From: DATADF01 sp046263155
Lineage (GTDB): Bacteria; Actinomycetota; CADDZG01; WHSQ01
Length of the DNA stretch: 49,889 bases
Reading direction: 5' to 3'
Assembly: GCA_046263155.1 (NCBI GenBank)
Contig: JBHELF010000095.1
Coordinates: 1 to 49,889, forward strand
A program made the translations under genes and the position numbers. This document shows, piece by piece, positions 14,948 to 22,711 of the stretch (position 1 is its first letter; the number at the start of each line of letters is the position of its first letter). Below the pieces are notes generated by a model that was not told where the DNA came from, searched no databases, and saw nothing but the letters and a program-made list of their open reading frames with translations.

Positions 14948-15448
14948 TTAGATGGGTTTGAAGAGTTCGAACGGATTGCGGCAGGCGCGGCAGTAATACA
15001 GCGCACGGCAGGGAGTTGGTCCGAAGGGATTTTCGTTCACCGTGTCGCGGCTTCCGCAGAAGGGGCACTCCGCAACGCGCGGCAGACCGATCTCCGTGAT
15101 CAGCACGGGACCGGCTCCCGGCGGCGCCAATCCGAAGTCCTTCAGCTTGGCTCGGCCCTCGGGGGTGATTCGTTCGGCCGTCCAAGGGGGGTCGAACGAT
15201 AGGCGGACGTCCACGGTTTCGACGCCGCCGACTGCCAGGACCGCGTCGCGGACGTCGCGCTCGATGACGTCGATGGCGGGGCAGCCGGTGAAGGTCGGCA
15301 GGATCGTGACCGCGACCCTTCGTCCGTCACTTTCTACGGCTCCGACCATCCCCATCTCCATGATCGAGACCGCGGGGATCTCCGGGTCGGGCACGCGGTC
15401 CAGCGCGGCAAGGACGGCTTCTCGCGTCGCGACGGCGGCGACCGTCAC
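14948..15448 (-). CDS. paaD: Phenylacetyl-CoA epoxidase assembly subunit PaaD (PaaJ)
   Basis: PaaD is needed to make active phenylacetyl-CoA 1,2-epoxidase and is thought to deliver or mature metal centres. The 166-residue protein has an N-terminal MIP18/SufT-type domain (DPEIPAVSIMEMGMV, then ILPTFTGCPAIDVIE with the conserved Cys) and a C-terminal zinc-ribbon-like part with CPFCGS and YYCRACRNPFELF. Both cysteine pairs are intact. The GTG start overlaps the paaC stop by 4 bp (GTGA). It is last in the tetR-paaABCD operon; no PaaE reductase follows. Confidence 0.93.
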   Translation of the reverse strand: MTVAAVATREAVLAALDRVPDPEIPAVSIMEMGMVGAVESDGRRVAVTILPTFTGCPAIDVIERDVRDAVLAVGGVETVDVRLSFDPPWTAERITPEGRAKLKDFGLAPPGAGPVLITEIGLPRVAECPFCGSRDTVNENPFGPTPCRALYYCRACRNPFELFKPI

Positions 15449-16290
15449 CAGGTCGCTCCCGGGTGAGCCCGAAACTGGCCCGTCATCTCGGCCCACAGAG
15501 CCTCGAACTCCGAGGTGTGTCGACCGTAGCGGCCTCCGGTCGCCGACTGGGTCCCTTCGCCGGGCCTGTCTTCGCCCGGCTCCGCTTCGCCGGCGATGAG
15601 GTCTCCGCTGGACGACGCCACGAATTCGGCGCGTTGATCGGGGCGTGAGTGCGTTTCGGTAGGAAACCCGAGTTCGTCCAAAGCACGTGTGGTGGTTTCG
15701 AAGAACCTCTCGGCCAACTCCTTGCTGGCGACCGGCAACCAGCCCTCGTCGCGCGCCTGGTCCTCGAGTTGATAGGGCTCGAACAGCCCGATCGCCTGAG
15801 GTAGCGCATCGGTGACCGCGTCCGCCAGTCGGTTGCGACCCTCCACCGGGCCGTGGGCGACGCGCTTCATCCAGGTATCGGCATGTATTAGGTGATAGCG
15901 CTCCTCCCGCCGAATCTTCGTCACCAGGGAGGCCAAGGGTGGATGGGCCGTGCCCTCCAAGGACTCGAGACGCAGATCGTCCGCGTGGTCGTAGAGCCAG
16001 TGACGCGCGAGCGTGTAGGCCCAATCGCCGTTGGGCTGTTCGCAGATCGTGGCGTGCCGGTAGGCGTCGGCGTCGCGGCCCAGTGCGAGCCGATTCGGAT
16101 CCGTCCCCGTGAGCTCGCCGATAACCCTGTAGATCGCGGTCGCATGCCCGATCTCGTCCTGTGCGATCGAGGAGAAGGCAACGTCCTCCTCGAGATGAGG
16201 CGCGAACCCGGTCCACTCGGAGTGGCGATGGCCGAGTACGAGTTCGTCGTCGGCCATAGCCGTCATCAAAGCAACGAGCGAATCACTCAC
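15445..16290 (-). CDS. paaC: Phenylacetyl-CoA epoxidase structural subunit PaaC
   Basis: PaaC is the non-catalytic ferritin-like partner of PaaA in the epoxidase complex. The 281-residue protein has the PaaC helices ADDELVLGHRHSEWTG, SSIAQDEIGHATAIY, and RREERYHLIHADTWM. The acidic, Gly-rich stretch near residues 225-250 (EAEPGEDRPGEG) is an extra loop before the usual C-terminal segment (EFEALWAEMTGQFR). The GTG start overlaps the paaB stop (GTGA) and its stop overlaps the paaD start, so the subunits are translationally coupled. Confidence 0.94.
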   Translation of the reverse strand: MSDSLVALMTAMADDELVLGHRHSEWTGFAPHLEEDVAFSSIAQDEIGHATAIYRVIGELTGTDPNRLALGRDADAYRHATICEQPNGDWAYTLARHWLYDHADDLRLESLEGTAHPPLASLVTKIRREERYHLIHADTWMKRVAHGPVEGRNRLADAVTDALPQAIGLFEPYQLEDQARDEGWLPVASKELAERFFETTTRALDELGFPTETHSRPDQRAEFVASSSGDLIAGEAEPGEDRPGEGTQSATGGRYGRHTSEFEALWAEMTGQFRAHPGATW

Positions 16291-16580
16291 CGAGTCAGCT
16301 CCCGGGCGCGCTCGCGAGCACGTTCACGTTTTGTGACCACATCGCGATACGCCTCCGCAAAGCGGTACGACTTGTCGGATGCAATCTCGAGCAAGCTCTC
16401 ATCCTCGAAGGAATGGATCGCCGATCGCCTGACGACCCAAAGATGCTCGCCCTCGCGGCGCCGAAGGAAGCATTCCTTTCCCATCAGGAGCGCCATCTGG
16501 GGGTCGGGAGCAATGACGCTTCCACAATGCTCGAAAGGATCTTTGTGGCCGGAGCGCCGAAAGACTTCGTAAACGTCCAT
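16287..16580 (-). CDS. paaB: Phenylacetyl-CoA epoxidase subunit PaaB
   Basis: PaaB is the small bridging subunit of the multicomponent phenylacetyl-CoA epoxidase. The 97-residue protein shows the characteristic start MDVYEVFRRSGHKDPFEHCG, the segment MALLMGKECFLRRREGEHLWVV, and the end with many Arg/Glu residues. Length is typical. It begins 16 nt after the paaA stop behind a weak AAGAAA site and overlaps paaC by 4 bp. Confidence 0.95.
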   Translation of the reverse strand: MDVYEVFRRSGHKDPFEHCGSVIAPDPQMALLMGKECFLRRREGEHLWVVRRSAIHSFEDESLLEIASDKSYRFAEAYRDVVTKRERARERARELTR

Positions 16581-16596
16581 TTTCTTATCAGCCGCT

Positions 16597-17520
16597 TCAG
16601 GCCGCGTGGTACGCGGGTTCGGCTAGCGCCTCGCGAACCCAGCGGTGCTCTTCGTAGATGCGCCGACGTTGCTCCAGACGACGTTCCGTCTCGGGGCCCC
16701 GGTTGCGCTTCACGGCCTCGAGGGGGCCCCAGTCGATCTCGTCGTCCTCGATCAGCCAATGGCCCGAGTCGGGATCGTGGCGCGGGGTGGGCGTAGGGAT
16801 CTGAAACCCAAGCTCGAGGATCTTCGGCACGTAACGATCGAGAAACTCCTGGCGAAGGTCCTCATTCGTGCGGGTCTTTACCTTCCAGCGAAGGAGTAGG
16901 TCCTTCGCGACGTTGCTGCGGGGGCCGAAGAAATGGATGATCGCCAGCCACCATCGATTCAGCGCCTCCTGAAAGAGCTCGCGCTGCGCGGCGGTGCCGG
17001 AGGCCAGCTCCAGCGTTATGTCCTCGCCGTGCCGGAGGTGGAGCTGTTCCTCAGCACAGATTCGTTTCAGGACGCGCGTGTACGGGGCGTACGAGGAATC
17101 AAGCAGGGCGGCCTGTGTCACGAGCGCGGCGCCGTCTATGAGCCACCCGATGATCGCGACGTCGCCCCAGTGGCTGACGGGATAGTGAAAGACGTTGTGG
17201 AACTTGGATCTGCCGTTGACGAGATCGGCATACATGGCATCACGGCTCTTGCCGAGATCTTCAGCGACCCTGTAGAGCAGCTGCGAATGACCGACCTCGT
17301 CCTGGATCTTGGCGCACAGCGACATCTTTCGCCGTAGCGAGGGGGCCGCGGGAAGACATTCCCTCTCGGGCAGGGCCCCCATGATCTCGGAGTTGGCGTG
17401 CATCTCGATGAACTTGAGGACGCCGCCTCGATACTCATCGGGCATCCAGTCTTGGGCCTCGACTTTCCCGCCGGCCTCGATGTGCTCATTGAACCCAGCG
17501 AGCTTCTCTTCGTATGTCAT
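16597..17520 (-). CDS. paaA: Phenylacetyl-CoA epoxidase catalytic subunit PaaA
   Basis: PaaA is the diiron oxygenase subunit that epoxidises the aromatic ring of phenylacetyl-CoA. The 307-residue protein contains the metal-ligand helices: Glu in HANSEIMGALPERE, KIQDEVGHSQLLY (Asp-Glu-x-x-His), and CAEEQLHLRHGED (Glu-Glu-x-x-His). The FHNVFHYPVSHWGDVAIIGW segment is typical of PaaA. Its ATG overlaps the tetR stop by 4 bp, so regulator and epoxidase are one operon. Length and motifs are complete, so it should be functional if a reductase is encoded elsewhere. Confidence 0.96.
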   Translation of the reverse strand: MTYEEKLAGFNEHIEAGGKVEAQDWMPDEYRGGVLKFIEMHANSEIMGALPERECLPAAPSLRRKMSLCAKIQDEVGHSQLLYRVAEDLGKSRDAMYADLVNGRSKFHNVFHYPVSHWGDVAIIGWLIDGAALVTQAALLDSSYAPYTRVLKRICAEEQLHLRHGEDITLELASGTAAQRELFQEALNRWWLAIIHFFGPRSNVAKDLLLRWKVKTRTNEDLRQEFLDRYVPKILELGFQIPTPTPRHDPDSGHWLIEDDEIDWGPLEAVKRNRGPETERRLEQRRRIYEEHRWVREALAEPAYHAA

Positions 17521-18143
17521 AGATCTCCCTTCTGAGGGCTCACGACGAGGCCTCGCAGCAATAACTCCGCGAATCGCTGACCGATCTCCGTCGGCCCTAG
17601 TTCACCCCCGGGTCGATACCAGGCGTAGGTCCAGTTACCCGCCGACAAAACGAGGCGAGCCGCAAAGCGGACGTTTATGTCGTGACGGAATTCCTCACGA
17701 GCAATTCCATCGGTGATGATCTCCTTGAGCATGGCTTCGTACTCGTCGCGTTTTTGTTGAACCTTCGCTCGTAGATCCGGGGACAGGTAACGCCACTCGT
17801 TTAGGAACACCGTTGCCGCGTCCAGGTGTTCTATGGCCGTCTCGATGTGACCCACAAGGAGACGGCGAAGACGCACCGAGGCCAGGGCCTGCATCTCGAC
17901 GGCCGCGCGTCCGCGTTCGAGAAAGCGGTCGGCGCCTTCGTGGACGACATCGAAGAGAAGCTCCTCCTTGGATCCGATATGGGCGTAAAGGGAGCCGCGT
18001 TGCAGCCCGAGGGCGTCGGCCAGATGCTGCATCGAGGTGCCGTGATAGCCGCGCTCGGAGAAGAGGCGCGCCGCGGCCCGAATGATCTCCTTGCGCCGGG
18101 GGGTGTGCCCGTCGGCGACGCGCGGGACCAGGACTTGGCTCAT
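17517..18143 (-). CDS. TetR family regulator of the paa operon
   Basis: The 208-residue protein has a TetR-type helix-turn-helix at about residues 18-62 (RRKEIIRAAARLFSERGYH, then GTSMQHLADALGLQRGSLYA) and a variable ligand domain. As first gene of the paa operon, it very likely represses its own operon and responds to phenylacetyl-CoA or a related CoA ester, as known for PaaR regulators; the ligand is inference. The ATG at 18143 was chosen because longer frames run through the direct repeats and the operator. Upstream are three 11-bp repeats and an 18-bp palindrome (18190-18207). The C-terminal stop overlaps paaA. Confidence 0.9.
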   Translation of the reverse strand: MSQVLVPRVADGHTPRRKEIIRAAARLFSERGYHGTSMQHLADALGLQRGSLYAHIGSKEELLFDVVHEGADRFLERGRAAVEMQALASVRLRRLLVGHIETAIEHLDAATVFLNEWRYLSPDLRAKVQQKRDEYEAMLKEIITDGIAREEFRHDINVRFAARLVLSAGNWTYAWYRPGGELGPTEIGQRFAELLLRGLVVSPQKGDL

Positions 18144-18150
18144 ATCCCTG

Positions 18151-18183
18151 TTTCCAATCCCTTTCCAATCCCTTTCCAATCCC
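18151..18183. repeat. 11-bp direct repeat, three perfect copies
   Basis: TTTCCAATCCC is repeated exactly at 18151, 18162 and 18173. The array lies between the tetR ATG and the palindromic operator, inside the presumed leader or promoter of the tetR-paa operon. Confidence 0.92.
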
Positions 18184-18189
18184 TGCGGC

Positions 18190-18207
18190 CAAACGAACGG
18201 TCGTTTG
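18190..18207. promoter_or_regulatory. Palindromic TetR-type operator
   Basis: CAAACGA-ACGG-TCGTTTG is a perfect 7-bp inverted repeat with a 4-nt centre. It lies 46 bp upstream of the tetR start and 39 bp before nth. TetR-family PaaR regulators are known to bind CNAACG/CGTTNG half sites, though with different spacing in Thermus; use by the adjacent TetR protein is inference. Confidence 0.7.
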
Positions 18208-18246
18208 CCAGTGTACCTCGGGCGGGAACTAGGGCTAAATACGGTC

Positions 18247-18969
18247 GTGGCCAAGGCATCGCAGCGCGACCAGCGATTCGCACCCCCGGGCGAGCGGATG
18301 CCGCGCATCCTTAGGCGACTCAAGCGGGCATACCCCGAGGCTCGCATTGCTCTCAACTACACGACTCCTCTCGAATGCGTGGTGGCGGTGATCCTTTCGG
18401 CCCAGTCGACCGACGAGATGGTGAACCAGGTCACCGCGGAACTGTTCAAGAAGTACCGGCGTCCTGAGGACTACCTTGCGGTCCCGGAGGAGGAGCTGCA
18501 GCGGGACGTCTACCGGACCGGCTTCTTTCGCCAGAAGACCAAAGCGTTGCGGGGGCTCGCCCAGAGGTTGCTCGAGGATTTCGGGGGCGAGGTGCCGGAC
18601 ACCATGGCGGAGCTGATCACCCTTCCCGGCGTGGCCCGTAAGACCGCGAACATCATCCTTACCAACGTCTATCCCGCGGCGGCAAAGAAGGATCCCGGAG
18701 CCGGCATCGCGGTCGATACTCACGTCGGTCGGGTGGCAGTGCGGCTTGGGCTTACGAAATGGAAGTCCAAAGAGGCAGTACGTATCGAGAAGGATCTGAT
18801 GGAGCTGCTGCCGCGTAAAGATTGGCCGCGGTTGCCTTACCTATTCATCGAGCACGGTCGCCAAACGTGTATCGCCAAGAAACCTCGGTGCGAGGACTGT
18901 CCCGTCGAGCCCCTCTGCCTCTCGAGCCAGGAGGCCGGCCTGGCGGACCTTTATCGCCGCAAGCTGTGA
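18247..18969 (+). CDS. nth: Endonuclease III
   Basis: Nth is a DNA glycosylase/AP lyase for oxidised pyrimidines. The 240-residue form from GTG 18247 has the substrate region VVAVILSAQSTDEMVN, the helix-hairpin-helix LPGVARKTANIIL with the catalytic Lys, the catalytic Asp in AVDTHVGRVAVRLG, and a C-terminal [4Fe-4S] loop with spacing C-x6-C-x2-C-x5-C (CIAKKPRCEDCPVEPLC). The GTG lies 6 nt after a TAAAT-containing box and gives a length like mycobacterial Nth; the ATG at 18298 is a shorter alternative. Longer frames cross the TetR operator and were rejected. It pairs functionally with mutM. Confidence 0.94.
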   Translation: MAKASQRDQRFAPPGERMPRILRRLKRAYPEARIALNYTTPLECVVAVILSAQSTDEMVNQVTAELFKKYRRPEDYLAVPEEELQRDVYRTGFFRQKTKALRGLAQRLLEDFGGEVPDTMAELITLPGVARKTANIILTNVYPAAAKKDPGAGIAVDTHVGRVAVRLGLTKWKSKEAVRIEKDLMELLPRKDWPRLPYLFIEHGRQTCIAKKPRCEDCPVEPLCLSSQEAGLADLYRRKL

Positions 18970-18999
18970 GGCTGTCCCGGAGGGCGCGTTAGCGGCTCC

Positions 19000-19005
19000 T
19001 ACTAT
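19000..19005 (+). promoter_or_regulatory. -10 element (TACTAT) of leaderless ispH
   Basis: TACTAT is followed by exactly 6 nt (GGCTCT) and the GTG of ispH at 19012. No Shine-Dalgarno sequence is present. Confidence 0.65.
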
Positions 19006-19011
19006 GGCTCT

Positions 19012-19959
19012 GTGAAGAAGGTCATACTCGCCGCACCTCGCGGTTATTGCGCGGGTGTGGATCGCGCCGTGCAGATGGTGGAGCGGGCCCTGGACACTCT
19101 GGGCCCCCCCGTATACGTGCGCAAGGAGATCGTTCACAACCGCCACGTCGTCACCGAGCTCGAGAAGCGTGGGGCCGTCTTCGTGGACTCCGAAGACGAG
19201 ATCCCCGAGGGGGCCGTGTGCGTGTTCTCTGCTCACGGCGTGTCGCCGGAGGTGCGGGCAAACGCGGCCGCCCGCGGCCTCGATGTGATCGACGCGACGT
19301 GTCCTCTCGTAACCAAGGTCCACCTGGAAGCAAAACGCTTCGCTCGAGGAGGACGCAAGATCGTTCTCGTCGGTCACGAGGGCCACGAGGAGATCGAGGG
19401 GACCTCGGGCGAAACGCCGGATGACACGGTCGTCGTCGAGAGTGTCGAGCAGCTCGGCGATCTACCGTTCGACCGCGACCAGCCTGTCGCCTATCTAACG
19501 CAGACCACGCTGTCCGTGGATGACACCCTCAAGGTGGTGGAGGCGCTGCGCGACCGCTTTACCGACTTGCAAGGTCCGCGGTCGGACGACATCTGTTACG
19601 CGACTCAGAATCGTCAGGTTGCCGTCAAGGCGCTGGCTCCGGAGTGCGATGTCGTGCTCATCGTCGGAGCGTTGAACTCGAGCAACTCGAACCGAATGGT
19701 GGAGGTTGCGCGCGCGGCGGGCACGCCCGCGCATCTCGTCCCGGATGAGTCCTACCTGGAAGAGAGGTGGCTCGAGGATGCCGAGACCGTCGGAGTGAGC
19801 TCGGGCGCTAGCGCCCCCGAGGTGCTGGTCGACCGCCTTCTCCACAAGCTTGCCGACCTCGGCTACGACAAGGTCGAGGTGAAAGAGGTGACCACCGAGG
19901 ACGTCACCTTTTCCTTGCCGCCCTGGCTGCGGCCCTCCGAGGCGGTCGTTCGGCAATAG
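19012..19959 (+). CDS. ispH: 4-hydroxy-3-methylbut-2-enyl diphosphate reductase
   Basis: IspH is the last enzyme of the MEP isoprenoid pathway, making IPP and DMAPP with an iron-sulfur cluster. The 315-residue protein starts KKVILAAPRGYCAGVDRAV with the first cluster Cys, has IVHNRHVV, the second Cys in DATCPLVTK, the third in DDICYATQNRQ, and the SSNSNRMVEVA substrate loop. Length is standard. The GTG start directly follows a leaderless promoter (TACTAT + 6 nt). Presence of IspH fits an actinobacterium using the MEP route. Confidence 0.97.
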   Translation: MKKVILAAPRGYCAGVDRAVQMVERALDTLGPPVYVRKEIVHNRHVVTELEKRGAVFVDSEDEIPEGAVCVFSAHGVSPEVRANAAARGLDVIDATCPLVTKVHLEAKRFARGGRKIVLVGHEGHEEIEGTSGETPDDTVVVESVEQLGDLPFDRDQPVAYLTQTTLSVDDTLKVVEALRDRFTDLQGPRSDDICYATQNRQVAVKALAPECDVVLIVGALNSSNSNRMVEVARAAGTPAHLVPDESYLEERWLEDAETVGVSSGASAPEVLVDRLLHKLADLGYDKVEVKEVTTEDVTFSLPPWLRPSEAVVRQ

Positions 19960-19993
19960 GTCGGCCTGGCCCAGCCACCCACCCGCCCGAAAC
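19957..19993 (+). repeat. Dispersed intergenic repeat, copy C
   Basis: The sequence TCGGCCTGGCCCAGCCACCC followed by ACCCGCCCGAAACC overlaps the ispH stop and continues in the spacer before the penicillin acylase gene. It matches the core of copies A, B and D with a few changes. Confidence 0.55.
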
Positions 19994-20114
19994 CGCTCAT
20001 TCGGCTCACGTCAGCACGAGCGGCTTTGACCCTGCCTAAGCAGGAGGTGGCGGGGGAGACGGGGAAGACTCCCTCTACCAGCCAAGCTCGCATGCGCAAT
20101 CGGAGGCCGATCAC

Positions 20115-22676
20115 ATGTTGGGCATCGCGCGATCCAAGCTGATTCTCTCGCTGCTCGTGGCGCTGATCGTCGGCGCTCCGTTGGCGCAGGCTCAGGAGGG
20201 ACCTCCCAACGCACCTCCGTTCGACCACGTCGGCGGGGGCAACGTGCTCCCTCCGGGCAACACCGGCCATATCCCCGTGCCCTCGCTTCCCAGCGCGCTG
20301 ATGGGAACCTACGAAAACGCAAACATGACCGAGCAGCGCGACCTCTACGTCGACTTTGCCATCAAGGACTGGTCGTTTGCGGAGCCGGGCGCCGAGCCCT
20401 CGGAGTCCGACCCGCGCGACCAGCTCGGTGAGCCCTATTCGCCGCGCGACAGCGTCGTGATCTATCGGGACGGTTGGGGCATCCCACACCTCTACGGCGA
20501 GACCGAAGTCGACGCTCAGTTCGGTGCCGGCTACGTGGTGGCGGAGGACAGGCTCTTCCAGGCAGATGTGTTCAGACACGTGGCGCGCGGCGAGATGGCC
20601 CAATTCATCGGGGGCCAGTCTTGGTACGACTACGACCGCGCCTGGCGGGCGGAGTTCTACACCGACGACGAGCTGCTGGCGATGGCCGATGAGTTCTACA
20701 CGGATGAGCAGATGGCCAATCTCGAGGCCTACCGCGACGGGATCAACGCCTACATCGAGGAAGCGATGCAAGACCCGCGCAAGATGCCGGGTGAGTATCT
20801 CGCGCTCGGCCAGCGACCCGAACCTTGGGAGGTGACCGATTCGCTCTCCGTGGCCGTTCTGCAGTCGCGCGATTCTGTGGAGGGCTTCGGGGATGAGCTC
20901 TTCAATGCTGAGTTTCTGGCCGACCTCACCGAACGACTCGGTGACAAGGCGGCGCGCGAAGTGCTCTCCGACGTTCGGTTCTACCGCGATCCGGGCGCGT
21001 ACACGACCGCACCGCGCGATGCGGGACGCTTTCCCTACCCCGGCGGAGGCTTCGACGGCCTGTCGGCACGCGGCGTTCTGCTGCCCGACCCCGGAACCGG
21101 CGATGAGGTGCAGCGCCACGAAAACGACCTGCTGAACGGTTTGAGCTACGTCGGCCTCGGTCGCCGCCAGGCCTCCAACGCCATCACGGTTACCGGCAAG
21201 CTCGCCAAGAATGGCGATCCGATTCTTCTCGGGGGGCCCCAGCTCGATTATCTGGTGCCGCCTATCTTCTACGAGTTCGAGATCAATTCGCCGACCCAGC
21301 ACGCGCGCGGAATCGGCTTCGCAGGCACCGCCGGCATCATCCTCATCGGCAAGACACCCACGCACGCGTGGTCGATCACCTACGGCTACACCGATCAGAT
21401 CGACGTATTCCTCGTTCCGATAGACCCCGAGGACGAGACTCACTATCTGCGGGACGGCGAGACCAAGGAGTTCGATACCTACACGACCACCGTGATGTGC
21501 AAAGCCGATCACGCCGGCCTTGCGTCGCCCGCGCAATCCGACCTCTGCGACGGCGCGCCGGTCAATATGACCGAGATCGAGGTCCGCCGCGTCCCCGAGT
21601 ACGGGCCCGTCATCGGCGAAGTAGCCGTCGACGGAAAGCCCTACGCTGTGGTGAAGGCACGAGCTCACTGGATGCGCGAGATCCAGAACGCGATCCCCTT
21701 CCTCACGCTCAACCAGGCGACGACCATCGATAAGGTGCGCAAGGCGCTTGAGGACTTCAACGTGAGCCTGAACGTCAACTATGTGGATGACCGCGGCAAC
21801 GCCGGCTTCTGGCACGTAGCGCGGCCCCCGATCCGCGCCTCCGGCACGGACGTGCGCCTGCCCACCCTCGGCGATGGCAGTTTCGACTGGAAGGGATTTG
21901 TGCCGCTCAACCGCATTCCACACGCGATCAACCCGCGCCAGGGCTACACCGTGAACTGGAACAACCAGATCGCCCCGGGGTGGCACAACGGCGATCAGAA
22001 CTACTGGGGCGATCTCCAGCGCGTCAACATGCTCGCTCGCAGGATGAGCGCCCTTGCCCGTAAAGGGAAGGTCGGTCCGGATGACGTCTGGCAGATAAAC
22101 CGCGAAGCCTCCTACGAGGACGGCCGCTGGCATGACTACCTGCCATTAGTACGAAAGGCTTTTGCCGGCTCAGCTCCGAAGGACCCCGCCGTCACGGAGG
22201 CTCTAGGCCTCGTCAGCGAGTGGAACGGCCAGCGCACAGCCACCGAGGATTCAGAGGGCGTCTTCCGCTACGACCACGCGGCGGTGGGGATCTTCGACGA
22301 ATTCGTCACGCAGCTGCAGCAATCGGTGATGGCCGACGAGTTCGGCGAGACCTACTACGAATTATTCGGACCGGAGCTGGACGTGGACTTCTACCACCTG
22401 AAATCGACGTTGCTGCTGAAGATCCTCAAGGAGCGGCGCGCTCCACTGCGTGCCCAGCACGACTGGCTCGACGGCACTTCGGCGGCTGCGGCAATTCGCT
22501 CCGCCTTCGAAAAGGCCGTAGCCGCGCTGGCCGCCGAATTCGACGGGGAACCGACCGATTGGAAGGTTGCTGCCATCATGACGACCTACAGGGCAGTGGG
22601 TGTGGGCCGCGTGCCGCCACATCCCTTCATGAACCGTGGCGCCTACAACGAACTAGCCGTAGTAAACGCCCGGTAA
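20115..22676 (+). CDS. Penicillin acylase family (S45) Ntn-hydrolase, secreted, C-terminus short
   Basis: This is a secreted N-terminal-nucleophile amidase of the penicillin/acyl-homoserine-lactone acylase family, made as a precursor and self-cleaved. A signal peptide covers about residues 1-26 (hydrophobic core, then AQAQ). VIYRDGWGIPHLYG and AGYVVAEDRLFQADVFRH are alpha-chain motifs. The nucleophile is Ser354 in RRQA-SNAITVTG, followed by GGPQLDYLVPP. YTVNWNNQIAPGW and the late PFMNRGAYNEL motifs are in the beta chain. The protein stops 8 residues after NRGAYN, whereas family members usually continue for some 70-100 residues including a PGQSG-type segment. The ATG has GGAGG 8 nt upstream. 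The substrate is unknown. A long antisense frame covers the gene but is a coding shadow. Confidence 0.88.
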   Translation: MLGIARSKLILSLLVALIVGAPLAQAQEGPPNAPPFDHVGGGNVLPPGNTGHIPVPSLPSALMGTYENANMTEQRDLYVDFAIKDWSFAEPGAEPSESDPRDQLGEPYSPRDSVVIYRDGWGIPHLYGETEVDAQFGAGYVVAEDRLFQADVFRHVARGEMAQFIGGQSWYDYDRAWRAEFYTDDELLAMADEFYTDEQMANLEAYRDGINAYIEEAMQDPRKMPGEYLALGQRPEPWEVTDSLSVAVLQSRDSVEGFGDELFNAEFLADLTERLGDKAAREVLSDVRFYRDPGAYTTAPRDAGRFPYPGGGFDGLSARGVLLPDPGTGDEVQRHENDLLNGLSYVGLGRRQASNAITVTGKLAKNGDPILLGGPQLDYLVPPIFYEFEINSPTQHARGIGFAGTAGIILIGKTPTHAWSITYGYTDQIDVFLVPIDPEDETHYLRDGETKEFDTYTTTVMCKADHAGLASPAQSDLCDGAPVNMTEIEVRRVPEYGPVIGEVAVDGKPYAVVKARAHWMREIQNAIPFLTLNQATTIDKVRKALEDFNVSLNVNYVDDRGNAGFWHVARPPIRASGTDVRLPTLGDGSFDWKGFVPLNRIPHAINPRQGYTVNWNNQIAPGWHNGDQNYWGDLQRVNMLARRMSALARKGKVGPDDVWQINREASYEDGRWHDYLPLVRKAFAGSAPKDPAVTEALGLVSEWNGQRTATEDSEGVFRYDHAAVGIFDEFVTQLQQSVMADEFGETYYELFGPELDVDFYHLKSTLLLKILKERRAPLRAQHDWLDGTSAAAAIRSAFEKAVAALAAEFDGEPTDWKVAAIMTTYRAVGVGRVPPHPFMNRGAYNELAVVNAR

Positions 22677-22711
22677 CTCAGGCCTCGGGCGCGGCCACCA
22701 GGGCGGAGCTC

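Noticed and set aside
19863..22133. 756-codon open frame antisense to the penicillin acylase gene
   Set aside because: It lacks a recognisable domain, and the opposite strand has signal peptide, catalytic Ser and family motifs. Long antisense frames are expected where high-GC codon usage avoids stops.
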